A stretch of 64,000 nt of DNA from Bacillota bacterium (GCA_029224465.1 JAQXUQ010000017.1:1-64000); one strand, 5' to 3'. Counted from the first letter of the stretch, positions 1 to 8,774 are shown. Notes: generated by a model from the letters alone, not told the origin. Program-made: numbers and translations.

Positions 1-140
1 ATTATTCGAAGTTCAATATGGCAAGCTTCGATGAAAGCAAAAAGAAATCAGCACACGAAAAGAATTTCCCCAAGGATTTGGAAAATGCCTATCGGATAGG
101 GCAGGAATTATGTAAATCCTGCACTGGCACAGATTATTGA
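1..140 (+). CDS. C-terminal end of a flavodoxin-like/NAD(P)H-dependent oxidoreductase (partial)
   Basis: An open frame enters from the left edge and stops at TGA 138-140, giving about 45 residues. The last part contains FPKDLENAYRIGQELCK, which resembles the final helix of flavodoxin-fold NADPH:FMN reductases, where a D/E-x-A-x-x-x-G-x-x-L pattern is common. No catalytic region is visible, so the function is only suggested. Such flavin reductases are often found near arsenic genes, but the distance to the ArsR gene (about 175 bp with its own promoter-like sequence) suggests a separate transcript. It could also be an unrelated protein tail. Confidence 0.4.
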   Translation, partial: YSKFNMASFDESKKKSAHEKNFPKDLENAYRIGQELCKSCTGTDY

Positions 141-236
141 AACGACAAACTCTGATCAAACTGTGAGCCGAAATCAGAAGAACATGAGAAATGGGATTGC
201 TTGCAGGTCGATCAGAGTAATTTTTTGCGAAATACA

Positions 237-266
237 TTGACAAATATCTATGTAAAATGATAGCCT
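237..266 (+). promoter_or_regulatory. Candidate promoter of the arsenic operon
   Basis: A consensus -35 TTGACA lies at 237-242. A weak extended -10 (TGaTAGCCT, hexamer 261-266) follows after an 18-bp spacer, about 50 bp upstream of the GTG start of the ArsR gene. The -10 match is poor. No clean ArsR palindrome was found; ATCAATATTTAA near 283 is only suggestive. Confidence 0.35.
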
Positions 267-314
267 CTCTCATAGACGGACATCAATATTTAAGAAAGAA
301 GGTTATGTATTATT

Positions 315-626
315 GTGACAGAAGATCAGGTTTCATCCATTTGCAAGGCGCTCGGAGATCCGAACAGACTTCAAATCGTGAAGATACTTTCCGGCTGTGA
401 AAAGTGTGCCTGTGTGATTCTCGAGGCTTTTGATATTACACAGCCGACGCTTTCCCATCACATGAAAATTCTCTGTGATTGCGGGCTGGTCAATGTCCGG
501 AAAGATGGTAAATGGAGCCATTATTCTTTGAATTGCGAAACCTTGCGTGATTTCCAGCGCTTTATCGGCAATTTGGACTGCGAGATAAAAGATGGCTGTG
601 AGGACGGAAAGTGTGAATGCAGGTGA
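315..626 (+). CDS. arsR: ArsR/SmtB-family metalloregulator
   Basis: A 103-residue winged-helix repressor that should dissociate from operator DNA when it binds trivalent arsenic or a similar soft metal. The recognition helix region is ITQPTLSHHMKIL (residues 41-53). A cysteine cluster C28-x2-C31-x-C33 sits just before it, close to the place of the ELCVCDL metal site of classical ArsR. Four more cysteines occur in the tail (89, 95, 100, 102), which is unusual and could form a second metal site. The start is GTG at 315, preceded by AAGAAGG. Its 3' end overlaps the permease gene by 10 bp, so it heads the operon and probably represses it. A cadmium- or antimony-sensing role cannot be excluded from sequence alone. 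Confidence 0.85.
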   Translation: MTEDQVSSICKALGDPNRLQIVKILSGCEKCACVILEAFDITQPTLSHHMKILCDCGLVNVRKDGKWSHYSLNCETLRDFQRFIGNLDCEIKDGCEDGKCECR

Positions 627-1624
627 TCGGGAGTTTTATCCAGAATCAGATACTGGGTATGAAATGGCTGAATTCCCTGCTCGGCTCCATGCTGACAGGA
701 TTTGGCCTTGATACGAATACGCGTATCGGCGGGAGCGTGTTGTTTTTCATCTATGATGTATTCAAGATTACGATTCTGCTTTGCGTTCTGATTTTTCTGA
801 TCAGCTATATTCAGAGTTATTTTCCGCCGGAGAGAAGCCGCAAGATCCTGGGCGGATTTCATGGAATTCTGGCTAACTGTATTGGCGCGCTGCTAGGCAC
901 AGTAACGCCCTTCTGTTCCTGCTCATCCATTCCGCTTTTTATTGGCTTTACCAGTGCGGGGTTACCCCTGGGCGTGACCTTTTCTTTCCTGATCTCGTCG
1001 CCGATGGTAGATCTGGGAAGTCTGCTCCTTCTGATGAGCATTTTCGGAACAAAGGTGGCTGTGATCTATGTCATTCTGGGTCTTGTTATCGCTGTCGCGG
1101 GCGGCACATTGATTGAACACCTGCATATGGAGAAATATGTTGAAGATTTTATATATCAAAACAATAGCGGCGTAAATATTGAGTCTCCGGAACTGACATT
1201 TAAGGACAGGCTCGGCTATGCCGGAGATCAGGTCGTTTCAACATTTAAAAAAGTATTTCCGTATATCCTGATCGGCGCCGGTATTGGCGCAATGATTCAT
1301 AACTGGATTCCGGAAGGCATGGTGGAGAAAGTTCTAGGAAACGAAAATCCGTTGGGCGTGATATTAGCCACAATCATCGGGATTCCCATGTATGCGGACA
1401 TCTTCGGAACGATTCCGATTGCGGAGGCACTGCTGTCTAAAGGAGCGCTTCTTGGCGTTGTACTCTCCTTTATGATGGCGGTGACAACGCTTTCTCTTCC
1501 GTCGCTGATCATGTTGCGGAAAGCTGTGAAGCCAAAGCTTCTGGGGACATTCATCGCGATCTGTACTGTTGGCATTGTCCTTGTAGGATACTTTTTTAAC
1601 TTTATACAGCCTTACATTCTTTGA
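617..1624 (+). CDS. arsP: ArsP-like permease (UPF0718/SO_0444 family)
   Basis: A 335-residue polytopic membrane protein with two halves, each with several hydrophobic segments, separated by a hydrophilic loop near residues 180-205. The motif TPFCSCSS at about residues 97-104 is the signature of the ArsP/UPF0718 permease family. In Campylobacter, ArsP exports trivalent organoarsenicals such as methylarsenite and roxarsone(III), and cysteines in this motif are thought to bind the substrate. The ATG at 617 lies inside the end of the ArsR gene, which implies translational coupling. Its place beside Acr3 suggests the operon handles both organic and inorganic arsenic. Some members of the family act on other metals, so substrate assignment is inference. 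Confidence 0.75.
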   Translation: MQVIGSFIQNQILGMKWLNSLLGSMLTGFGLDTNTRIGGSVLFFIYDVFKITILLCVLIFLISYIQSYFPPERSRKILGGFHGILANCIGALLGTVTPFCSCSSIPLFIGFTSAGLPLGVTFSFLISSPMVDLGSLLLLMSIFGTKVAVIYVILGLVIAVAGGTLIEHLHMEKYVEDFIYQNNSGVNIESPELTFKDRLGYAGDQVVSTFKKVFPYILIGAGIGAMIHNWIPEGMVEKVLGNENPLGVILATIIGIPMYADIFGTIPIAEALLSKGALLGVVLSFMMAVTTLSLPSLIMLRKAVKPKLLGTFIAICTVGIVLVGYFFNFIQPYIL

Positions 1625-1637
1625 GGGAGGAATTGAA

Positions 1638-1928
1638 ATGGGATTATTTGAAAAGAAATATGAAAACAAAGCGGAAGTCAAAGCCGGGGATGTTTTGACA
1701 ATCAAGGTTCTGGGATCCGGCTGTAAAAATTGCAGGATGCTTCTGCAGAATACCAGAGATGCAGTATCTGCGATGAACCTTCCGGCAGAGATTGAATACA
1801 TTACGGATATGCAGGAAATCGCAAAGTATGGCGTGATGAGCATGCCTGCCCTGGTGGTAGGAGAGCAGGTCGTTTCCATGGGAAAGGTTTTGAAAGCATC
1901 TGAGATACAGAAGTTGTTAAAAAAGTAA
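1638..1928 (+). CDS. Small thioredoxin-fold redox protein
   Basis: A 96-residue thioredoxin-like protein of the redox-active disulfide protein 2 type. The active site is C29-K-N-C32 in the stretch GSGCKNCRML, and the cis-proline loop is MSMPALVV. It has no signal peptide, so it acts in the cytoplasm. Small thioredoxins of this kind are common between UPF0718 permeases and arsenic or copper genes and are thought to keep the permease cysteines or the metal ligand reduced. It lies 13 bp after the ArsP-like gene with a clear GGGAGG ribosome binding site at 1624-1629 and is plainly in the same operon. The exact partner is not known. Confidence 0.8.
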   Translation: MGLFEKKYENKAEVKAGDVLTIKVLGSGCKNCRMLLQNTRDAVSAMNLPAEIEYITDMQEIAKYGVMSMPALVVGEQVVSMGKVLKASEIQKLLKK

Positions 1929-1963
1929 GGCTTCGCATGTCATACCAGAAAGGATGGACATCT

Positions 1964-3016
1964 ATGAAAACAAGGCAGCAGACTGGTATCAGCTTTTTCC
2001 AGAAATATCTGACGGTGTGGGTTCTTCTCTGCATGGCGGCCGGCATTCTGATCGGTCATTTTATACCGGCGGTTCCGGAAGCGCTGGATCGGATGGAAAT
2101 TGCCGGCATCTCCATACCGATTGCGATTCTGATCTGGATCATGATCTACCCCATGATGATTAAAGTGGATTTTCAGAGCGTAAAGGAAGTCGGGAAAAAT
2201 CCAAAAGGGCTTTTTCTGACATGGATCGTCAACTGGGCGATCAAGCCGTTTACGATGTATGGATTAGCCTCGCTGTTTCTCTTTGGAGCATTTAAAAATT
2301 TCATTTCACCGGATCTGGCGACACAGTATCTGGCTGGCGCAGTGCTTTTGGGAGCGGCTCCCTGCACGGCGATGGTTTTTGTCTGGAGCACACTGGTAAA
2401 CGGCAACCCTGCCTATACTGTGGTGCAGGTAGCAACCAATGATCTGATCATTCTGATCGCTTTTGTGCCGATCGTGAAGTTTCTGCTGGGCGTTTCCAAT
2501 GTGTCCGTGCCGTACAGTACGCTGTTCGTGAGCATTTTCCTCTTTGTCGTCATTCCACTGGCAGGTGGTGTCATCACCCGCATTGCGGTTATAAACAGGA
2601 GAGGGAAAGACTATCTGGAGAATGAATTTATCCATAAGTTTGACAACGCCACAACGATCGGGCTCCTTTTGACACTGGTCATTATCTTCAGCTCACAGGC
2701 AGAAGTCATTCTTGGCAATCCGTTTCACATCGTGCTGATCGCGGTGCCGCTCATCATCCAGACATTTGTGATTTTCTTCCTTGCCTATGGAGCGGGGAGA
2801 CTCATCCGGCTGCCGTTTGAAATCGCGGCGCCTGCCGGCATGATCGGCGCATCCAACTTCTTTGAGCTGGCGGTCGCGGTCGCGATTGCCCTGTTCGGAA
2901 CTACAAGCCCTGCGGCACTTGCGACGACGGTCGGCGTACTGACAGAGGTGCCGGTCATGTTGACACTCGTCAAAATCGCAAATAAGACAAAAGGATGGTT
3001 CTCTGATGGCAGATAA
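1964..3016 (+). CDS. acr3: Acr3-type arsenite efflux permease
   Basis: A 350-residue integral membrane protein with about ten hydrophobic segments. It carries the hallmark APCTAMVFVW segment, whose cysteine is needed for arsenite transport in studied Acr3 proteins, and the late GASNFFELAVAVAI segment with the conserved glutamate. Acr3 (BART superfamily) exports arsenite using the membrane potential. I chose ATG 1964 because the AGAAAGGATGG upstream is a good ribosome binding site and homologues begin close to this point. An alternative ATG at 1937 would add nine residues. It is the last gene of the operon. No ArsC reductase or ArsA ATPase is seen here, so arsenate reduction would need a gene elsewhere. 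Confidence 0.88.
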   Translation: MKTRQQTGISFFQKYLTVWVLLCMAAGILIGHFIPAVPEALDRMEIAGISIPIAILIWIMIYPMMIKVDFQSVKEVGKNPKGLFLTWIVNWAIKPFTMYGLASLFLFGAFKNFISPDLATQYLAGAVLLGAAPCTAMVFVWSTLVNGNPAYTVVQVATNDLIILIAFVPIVKFLLGVSNVSVPYSTLFVSIFLFVVIPLAGGVITRIAVINRRGKDYLENEFIHKFDNATTIGLLLTLVIIFSSQAEVILGNPFHIVLIAVPLIIQTFVIFFLAYGAGRLIRLPFEIAAPAGMIGASNFFELAVAVAIALFGTTSPAALATTVGVLTEVPVMLTLVKIANKTKGWFSDGR

Positions 3017-3182
3017 ACCGGCTGTATAATCTGCGGGATCTGCAGAGTCAAAAGCATCGACGACCGCATATGACATAAAAAACGAGAATAGTCATTACAA
3101 AGGATACTGTTTGCCATTCAAAAATGGCGACCGGTTGATACCACCAGAGAAATAATTCAGTGGGCTATTATAGTCTTATCTG

Positions 3183-3239
3183 TTGATTTGAATGCATAGA
3201 ATGATTAAAATGAATAGAAAGAAGACAAAAATGAATAGA
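3183..3239 (+). promoter_or_regulatory. Promoter with two 12-bp direct repeats 21 bp apart
   Basis: TTGATT (3183-3188), a 17-bp spacer and TAAAAT (3206-3211) form a good sigma-A promoter. The sequence AAAATGAATAGA occurs at 3207-3218, over the -10 and start point, and again at 3228-3239, just before the ribosome binding site. The two copies are exactly 21 bp apart, two helical turns. A looser third copy ends at 3200. This looks like an operator for autorepression by the downstream HTH protein. Confidence 0.6.
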
Positions 3240-3247
3240 GAGCTGTG

Positions 3248-4564
3248 ATGAATATGAAATTTGAAGAAAGTTCTTCTGCTGAATTGAAATCTGAATATGT
3301 AGAAGATGTGAAGAAGGAAGTAGTTGCTTTTGCCAATTCACAAGGAGGAACCATATATATTGGCGTGACAGATTACGGAGAAGTATGTGGCGTTGATCAT
3401 TATGATGAGATATCAAACCGTATTTCTTCGATGGTAAGAGACGCAATAAAACCGGATCTGACAAGATTTGTCCAATATGAAAGGCTGCTGATAGATGGCA
3501 AAACCGTTGTTAAGGTGCAGGTGCAGGAGGGGAGTAACAAGCCCTATTATATTGCAAAACATGGGTTAAAACCTTCCGGGGTATATGTTCGTCAGGAGAA
3601 TGAATCGGCGCAGGCCTCGGAGGATGCTATCCGACAAATGATTAAAATATCGGATGGCGACAGCTTTGAAGGACGCCGTTCTATTTTACAGAAATTAACA
3701 TTTGATGAACTGCGGCAGGAGTTTAAAAACAGAGGAATAACGCTGGATACGCTTAAGGAAAAGACACTTGGGATTGTTGATAATAATGGGCTGTATACAA
3801 ATCTTGGATTGCTGTTATCGGATGAGTGCCCATATACAATAAAGTGCGCAGTATTTGGAGGGACTGATAAAGTAAAGTTTATCGATAGAAAAGAGTTCGG
3901 CGGATCTATATTTAGGCAGATGGCAGATTGTTATGAATATTTAGACTTGAACAATCCTACCAGTGCGTCCTTTGAGGGCCTATACAGAAATGATCACAGA
4001 GATTTTCCGGAAAATGCAGTAAGAGAAGCTTTGTTAAACAGCCTGGTGCATCGTGATTACTCATACAGTGCCAGCATATTGATTAGTATTTACTCGGATC
4101 GCATGGAATTTGTTTCTGTAGGAGGTCTGCTGCCGGGGATTCAGATCCAGGACGTATTGCTGGGGCTGTCTATCTGCAGAAATAAAAAGTTTGCAGATAT
4201 TTTTTATCGAATGAAGTTAATTGAAGCTTACGGAACCGGCATTCAGAAAATATTCAGTGCATATGCGGGCCAGGCGAGGCAGCCTGATATAGAAACCGGA
4301 CCTAATTCTTTTAAATTGGTTTTGCCTAGATGCGGAGAAGAAATAAATGAGAATGAACCTCTGCTCCCCGCGGAACAGCAGATCATGGAGCTGCTTACAA
4401 ACAAAAACTTCATAAGACGTTCAGAAGTAAATGAAGCTCTTGGAGTGAGCCAGGCTACTGCCAGCAGGTTATTGAAGCAAATGATTGCCAAAGGTCGAAT
4501 TGAAAAATATGGGAGAGGAAAAAATACAAAATACGGGAAGAAAAAGTCTGAAAATGAAAGCTGA
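3248..4564 (+). CDS. Schlafen/AlbA_2-type DNA-binding protein with ATPase-like and winged-helix domains
   Basis: A 438-residue cytoplasmic protein. The N-terminal 120 residues match the AlbA_2 (Schlafen) domain, including AFANSQGGTIYIGVTDYGEV. The middle (about 245-330) resembles the HATPase_c_4 domain, with PENAVREALLNSLVHRDY and a GGLLPG turn. The C-terminus (about 375-430) is a winged helix, with VNEALGVSQATASRLLKQM as the HTH. Proteins of this layout are widespread, usually annotated as transcriptional regulators, and some sit in defence islands; their function is mostly unproven. Possible starts are GTG 3245, ATG 3248 and ATG 3254; 3248 has the best placed GAGAG. It is a single-gene transcript with its own promoter, and A+T content appears higher than in the neighbours, which hints at separate ancestry. 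Confidence 0.75.
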   Translation: MNMKFEESSSAELKSEYVEDVKKEVVAFANSQGGTIYIGVTDYGEVCGVDHYDEISNRISSMVRDAIKPDLTRFVQYERLLIDGKTVVKVQVQEGSNKPYYIAKHGLKPSGVYVRQENESAQASEDAIRQMIKISDGDSFEGRRSILQKLTFDELRQEFKNRGITLDTLKEKTLGIVDNNGLYTNLGLLLSDECPYTIKCAVFGGTDKVKFIDRKEFGGSIFRQMADCYEYLDLNNPTSASFEGLYRNDHRDFPENAVREALLNSLVHRDYSYSASILISIYSDRMEFVSVGGLLPGIQIQDVLLGLSICRNKKFADIFYRMKLIEAYGTGIQKIFSAYAGQARQPDIETGPNSFKLVLPRCGEEINENEPLLPAEQQIMELLTNKNFIRRSEVNEALGVSQATASRLLKQMIAKGRIEKYGRGKNTKYGKKKSENES

Positions 4565-4695
4565 AGACATACAGGATAGAGAACCACTGCTGGAAGCACA
4601 CGACTTTAGTCGGGTAAGGGCTCACAGCGATCAAAGGATCTTTGGCGAGTGATATCGGGCACACTGAGGTAATATAAAGCGTGAGGAGATGCGCC

Positions 4696-5214
4696 ATGAA
4701 GAATAGCACAGAGAAAAGACTCCGGGAAAGAATCCTCCGGAAGACAAAACATAATCATGCGTTTACAGACTGGCTGGAGCTGGTGACGGAGATCTTCGAG
4801 ATTGCGGTGGCGGTCATTGTGCTCGTCGGATTTGTCCTGAGTGTTATACCGATTGTGCGGGATATGCCGGCGCTGCTTGACAGCTCCAATGAGTACACGT
4901 TTCATATTTTTCTGGAGCATGCGTTTAACCTGGTGATCGGCATTGAGTTTATCCGCATGCTGATCAAGCACACGCCGGGCAGCGCGCTTGAGGTACTGCT
5001 GTTTGCCATCGCAAGGCACATGGTACTGAGCGACGAAAGCGCGCTGGAGCTGGTGCTCGGGGTGGCTTCGATCGCCGGTATTTTCGCCATCCGGAAGTAC
5101 CTGTACGTGCATTCCTTCGAGTCGCACGGGGACGATACATCCTTTGAATGGTTCCGCAGCGAGACAGAGGAAAAAGAGGAAAGCAAGGAGACAGACGCAA
5201 AGGACGCGGAATGA
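4696..5214 (+). CDS. PsiE-like membrane protein
   Basis: A 172-residue protein with about four hydrophobic segments: roughly residues 28-50, 65-85, 90-110 and 115-130. It then has a charged C-terminal tail rich in Glu and Lys. The pattern FHIFLEHAFNLVIGIEFIRM followed by a helix ending IARHMVL resembles the phosphate-starvation-inducible PsiE family of small membrane proteins, whose biochemical role is unknown. The start ATG 4696 follows GAGGAG (4682-4687). The gene is followed 41 bp later by a small cytoplasmic protein, probably co-transcribed. No Pho-box was recognised upstream. Confidence 0.6.
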   Translation: MKNSTEKRLRERILRKTKHNHAFTDWLELVTEIFEIAVAVIVLVGFVLSVIPIVRDMPALLDSSNEYTFHIFLEHAFNLVIGIEFIRMLIKHTPGSALEVLLFAIARHMVLSDESALELVLGVASIAGIFAIRKYLYVHSFESHGDDTSFEWFRSETEEKEESKETDAKDAE

Positions 5215-5255
5215 GGGTAGATGGCCTGCCGCGGCAGGGAGCGGAAGAAGCAACA

Positions 5256-5504
5256 ATGAGTGACGAATATCTGATTAAAAATACGACACGAGAGAAGCGC
5301 GAGCGCATTGTAAACGAGGCACTCGGCGTAACCGACGGGCTATGCGACGGATGCGCTCCGGGAATTCTCAAGATGTATGATGCCTACATTGAGGGCAAAA
5401 TGGAGCTTGCGGAGGTGAATGCTGCCTTTCATGCGGGATATGTTGTGGAGCACGAGGATGAGCGGGACATGCAGGGAGGTTCCTGCATCGAGGAACGTAT
5501 CTGA
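5256..5504 (+). CDS. Small conserved protein with a CDGCAPG motif, unknown function
   Basis: An 82-residue acidic protein starting MSDEYLIKNTTREKRERIV. A CxxC in the stretch GLCDGCAPG (near residues 29-37) is followed by a helix with MYDAYIEGKMELAEVN. I recall similar short proteins in many gut Firmicutes, annotated only as hypothetical; no function is known. Start ATG 5256 is preceded by GGGAGCGGAAGAAG. The open frame continues upstream to 5148 inside the previous gene, but that part has no domain and overlaps the PsiE-like gene. The CxxC could bind a metal or form a redox pair, but two cysteines alone are weak evidence. Confidence 0.65.
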   Translation: MSDEYLIKNTTREKRERIVNEALGVTDGLCDGCAPGILKMYDAYIEGKMELAEVNAAFHAGYVVEHEDERDMQGGSCIEERI

Positions 5505-5714
5505 CATAGAAAGAAGTTGTTGAACTGTATGTCGATTAATAGTCTTCGCTATCTATATGGAGATTGTATTACTTTTGGGAGAAGTTATTCGCAGACTCAG
5601 GAAGCTGTAAATATTTGCCTGGAGAAGCTATGACGGGATTCTGTCTCCTGCGTAACCATGTAGCAAAAAATTATAGTTCTTTTGGGTGATCCATCAGCCG
5701 CAAGGTATTCCCGC

Positions 5715-6818
5715 ATGACGAAACAAAATCTGAAAATATACTTTCTTGTATCCATGATGGTTTTCTGCGCGATTGTTTTACGCGTATTGGGAAAGTACGA
5801 TATATGGATTGTTCCCGGGGGAATCGCCCGCTCGCTGATCTATATCGCCCTTTATATCGGATGGGGGATATCCGTGCGTAACCGGATTATTCAGACACAG
5901 GTGCGCCGTTATCTGATTTCCATCGCCGGATTAATGGCTTTCTGGTTTGTTATCCGTTCAACGAAATACTTTTTTACGGCTGATATCACAATCGGACGGC
6001 AGCTATGGTACTGCTACTATCTGCCGACGCTGTTTATCCCGCTGTTTTCTGTGTTTGTATCCATCTCGCTGGGCAAGTCCGCGAACTCGGAAATGTCCCA
6101 ACCGACGCTGCTGCTTTATATTCCTACGGTGCTCTGCCTGCTACTGGTGCTGACAAATGATTTCCATCAGCTTGTCTTTTCCTTCCCGAAAGGAAAGGTA
6201 TGGACGGATGATAACCTGAGGTATGAAGCAGGATATTATTTCGTCATCGGCTGGGAAATTATCTGTGCTTTCGCAGCATTTATCATCATGCTCATTAAGT
6301 GCCGGCTGCAGGCACAAACCGCACATCAAATCGACCTGCTCGATCAGCTTCTCTCGCAATATGAAGCGGAATCCGCTCCGGAAATCCGCCGCCGTCTGCT
6401 TGCCAAAGCCGCGGTGATCGGCGCATACATCAAACGCCGGGGGAATCTCATGTTTATCGGTGAAAAAACTGAAGTAACGGATACAGACGAACTGGCAGCA
6501 TGCTTCGATGAGTCCTTTGCCAATTTAGAGCTGATGGGGGTTGAGAGCGCCTTCGATATTCCGGACAAAATCAGCATTGATATCCGGGATGCGATTCGTG
6601 TCTATGACTTTTTTGAAGCGGTGACGGAAGCTGCGATGGATGACATTTGTTTTCTCTGGCTGAAGGCCAGAAGCCTTGAAGCTGCCGTTATCTTTTATCT
6701 GCAGGCAGAATGCGAAACTGAATTGACGGCGCTTTCCGGGCTTGCCGACACCTGCGCCCATGAGGAAGGGGTATGGCGCTTTTCCATGCGCATCGGAAAG
6801 GTGGGTGAACAGGCATGA
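5715..6818 (+). CDS. Membrane sensor protein with 7TM-like N-terminus and degenerate kinase-like domain
   Basis: A 367-residue protein. Residues 1-210 hold about seven hydrophobic segments, like the 7TM N-terminal region of some sensor kinases. The cytoplasmic part begins with a helix (ALQAQT/DLLDQLLSQYEAE region) and continues to RRRGNLMFIGEK and TDELAACFDESFANLELMG, which has the layout of a kinase dimerisation and ATPase region but lacks a clear phosphoacceptor His and the glycine-rich G boxes. It therefore looks like an input or scaffold partner of the following kinase. Its TGA overlaps the next ATG (6815-6818). I chose ATG 5715, which places the first membrane segment about ten residues in. 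The specific signal is unknown. Confidence 0.6.
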   Translation: MTKQNLKIYFLVSMMVFCAIVLRVLGKYDIWIVPGGIARSLIYIALYIGWGISVRNRIIQTQVRRYLISIAGLMAFWFVIRSTKYFFTADITIGRQLWYCYYLPTLFIPLFSVFVSISLGKSANSEMSQPTLLLYIPTVLCLLLVLTNDFHQLVFSFPKGKVWTDDNLRYEAGYYFVIGWEIICAFAAFIIMLIKCRLQAQTAHQIDLLDQLLSQYEAESAPEIRRRLLAKAAVIGAYIKRRGNLMFIGEKTEVTDTDELAACFDESFANLELMGVESAFDIPDKISIDIRDAIRVYDFFEAVTEAAMDDICFLWLKARSLEAAVIFYLQAECETELTALSGLADTCAHEEGVWRFSMRIGKVGEQA

Positions 6819-8104
6819 AGAGCTTTTATCTGTCATCAGCATCGGCACAATCGATACTGCTGACCGCTATGTTCTTTTCCTTGGTTTTATCCCTTTTCCT
6901 GCTGCTTGCGTCATTTGGCAGACAGCATGGCAAATGGAAAGGATATTTGCATTTCTTCGTGTTTCTGTTCCTGTTTATCTTATTGTCCGTGCTGTCGGAA
7001 GCCTTTTCAAAGATGGGAAAAGGGTTGGAGTACAAACCATGGCTGCCTCTCCCTGTGTGGCTGCTCTGGAGCATTTTGTTTGCGGCAGATTGTCTGACAA
7101 TATGGGAGCTTGCAGAGCTGCAAAGGATGGGAAAGCAGACACTCAGCAGCGATTCCATCAAACAGGCACTGGATATGCTGCCAGACGGCATATGCTATTT
7201 TGCGCCGTCCGGGAGCGTGAAGCTGTGCAACAGGCAAATGGATTCTTTATTCCGCACAATTTCACGGAGTGATCTCCAGACGCTCGCAGAACTGCAGGCG
7301 GCACTGTCAAACTGCGATGCGGGCAGCAGCGTGACGCAGGTTTCCAGAGAGAGGCAGACCTATCTTTTCCCTGACGGCAAAGTATGGCGTTACCGGCAGA
7401 ACGAGGTGAAAGCTTCGGACGGCGTTTTGTATACGGAAGCTGTATTTTCGGATGTCACGGAGCTGTACCATAAAAATCTTGAGCTGAAAGCGCAGATCAG
7501 GCAGCTGAAATCCATTTCCAGCGAACTGAAATGGCTTTCCGACAATGCGCTGGCTCTTACAAGAGAGAAAGAAGTGCTCTCTGCCAAGACGAAGCTGCAT
7601 GATGATATGGGAGCGGGACTGATTGCCATACGGCATATTCTCAATCAGAATGGAACGGAGAAAACAGAAAATGCCATGAATCTGTTCCGCCAGGCGGTCA
7701 GCACTATCAAATATGATAATGCCTGTCCGTAGGGGCGCAGCGAGTTGGATGAATTTCTGCATGATGCCGGAGCAATCGGCGTAAAAGTAAATTTGTCCGG
7801 AAATTTGCCCGAGAAGGAAGAGCTTCGATGTGTTGTGATTCTCGCCATGCGGGAATGTCTGACAAACAGCGTACGCCATGCCGGAGCAGCGACATTATAT
7901 ATCACGGTGGAGAAAAAGGAAGACAGCATTTCCGTGCGGATCACAAATGACGGAAGACCTCCCGAAACCGAGATTATTCCCAGAGGCGGGCTTCGCAACC
8001 TGTACCGTCATGTCCTGGACCTTGGCGGTACGATGGAAATACAGTCGAAGCCGAGTTTTGCGTTAACGGTGGTTCTGCCGGCGATAAAGGAGAGTACAGA
8101 ATGA
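6815..8104 (+). pseudogene. Sensor histidine kinase interrupted by an in-frame TAG
   Basis: Two open frames in the same phase, 6815-7732 (305 aa) and 7745-8104 (about 119 aa), are separated by TAG at 7730-7732 and read through as one 429-residue kinase. The first part has several membrane segments (residues 1-110), a PAS-like region around DMLPDGICYFAPSG, and the HisKA_3-like box KLHDDMGAGL with H262. The second part has the ATPase domain with an N-box (AMRECLTNSVRHAGA) and a G box (PRGGLRNLY). A CAG-to-TAG change is the simplest explanation, since the flanking residues read on without loss. If real, the kinase is inactive unless the stop is suppressed or the ATPase half restarts at TTG 7745. 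It overlaps both neighbours by 4 bp. Confidence 0.75.
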
Positions 8105-8754
8105 AACGGGTTCTTATCGTAGAAGATCAGCGGATGCCCCGTGAAAACATGGAGCGGACGCTCTTCGACAGTGGCAGATACGAGCTGGCCGCCAGTCTGA
8201 ACGGAGCGGATATTGCTTACGTGAAATGCTGCCAGCAGAATATTGATCTGATTCTAATGGATGTCTGCACTTCGGGCAATAAAGACGGCATTGAGGCTGC
8301 CGCAGAAATCAAGGCCAAGTTTCCCAAAATCAAGATCATCATCGTCACATCCATGGTCGAGGTGGGTTACCTTGAACGTGCCAGAGCAGCCGGGGTTGAT
8401 AGCTTCTGGTATAAGGATATCAGTCCGGAAGCGCTGATCGACGTGATTGACCGGACGATGGCGGGTGAGCATCTTTTTCCGAACGAAACGCCGAAGGTGA
8501 AGCTGGGGCTGGCCGACAGCACGGAACTGACGCCAAAGGAGATCGAAGTACTGCGACTGATCTGCGACGGATTGGAATACGATGAAATCGCGGGCAGACT
8601 GGATATATCGGAAAGAACCGTCAAATACCATGTTTCCAACATTTTATCCAAAACAGGATACGCCAACAGAACCCGGCTGGCCATTGCAGTAACCAACAAG
8701 AAATTTATCGTACCGAGCCTCCCGGAAGAACGGGAGTTCTCCGAAACCGAATAA
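8101..8754 (+). CDS. NarL/LuxR-type response regulator
   Basis: A 217-residue response regulator. The receiver domain (1-120) has the acidic pair E8-D9, phosphoacceptor D54 in LILMDV, T83 and K105. The C-terminal LuxR HTH runs from about residue 140 (LTPKEIEVLRLICDGLEYDE) to 200, with the recognition helix around ISERTVKYHVSNIL. Its ATG overlaps the stop of the kinase gene (ATGA), so the three genes from 5715 form one operon and one signalling pathway. No target operon is evident nearby. A strong terminator follows at 8775. If the kinase is truly broken, this regulator may be unphosphorylated or driven by another kinase. Confidence 0.9.
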   Translation: MKRVLIVEDQRMPRENMERTLFDSGRYELAASLNGADIAYVKCCQQNIDLILMDVCTSGNKDGIEAAAEIKAKFPKIKIIIVTSMVEVGYLERARAAGVDSFWYKDISPEALIDVIDRTMAGEHLFPNETPKVKLGLADSTELTPKEIEVLRLICDGLEYDEIAGRLDISERTVKYHVSNILSKTGYANRTRLAIAVTNKKFIVPSLPEEREFSETE

Positions 8755-8774
8755 CTGAAATCTTATCCGTTTCG

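Noticed and set aside
13-273. 86-codon minus-strand frame at the left edge
   Set aside because: Overlaps the end of the flavodoxin-like frame and the promoter region of the arsenic operon; composition and lack of motifs argue against it.
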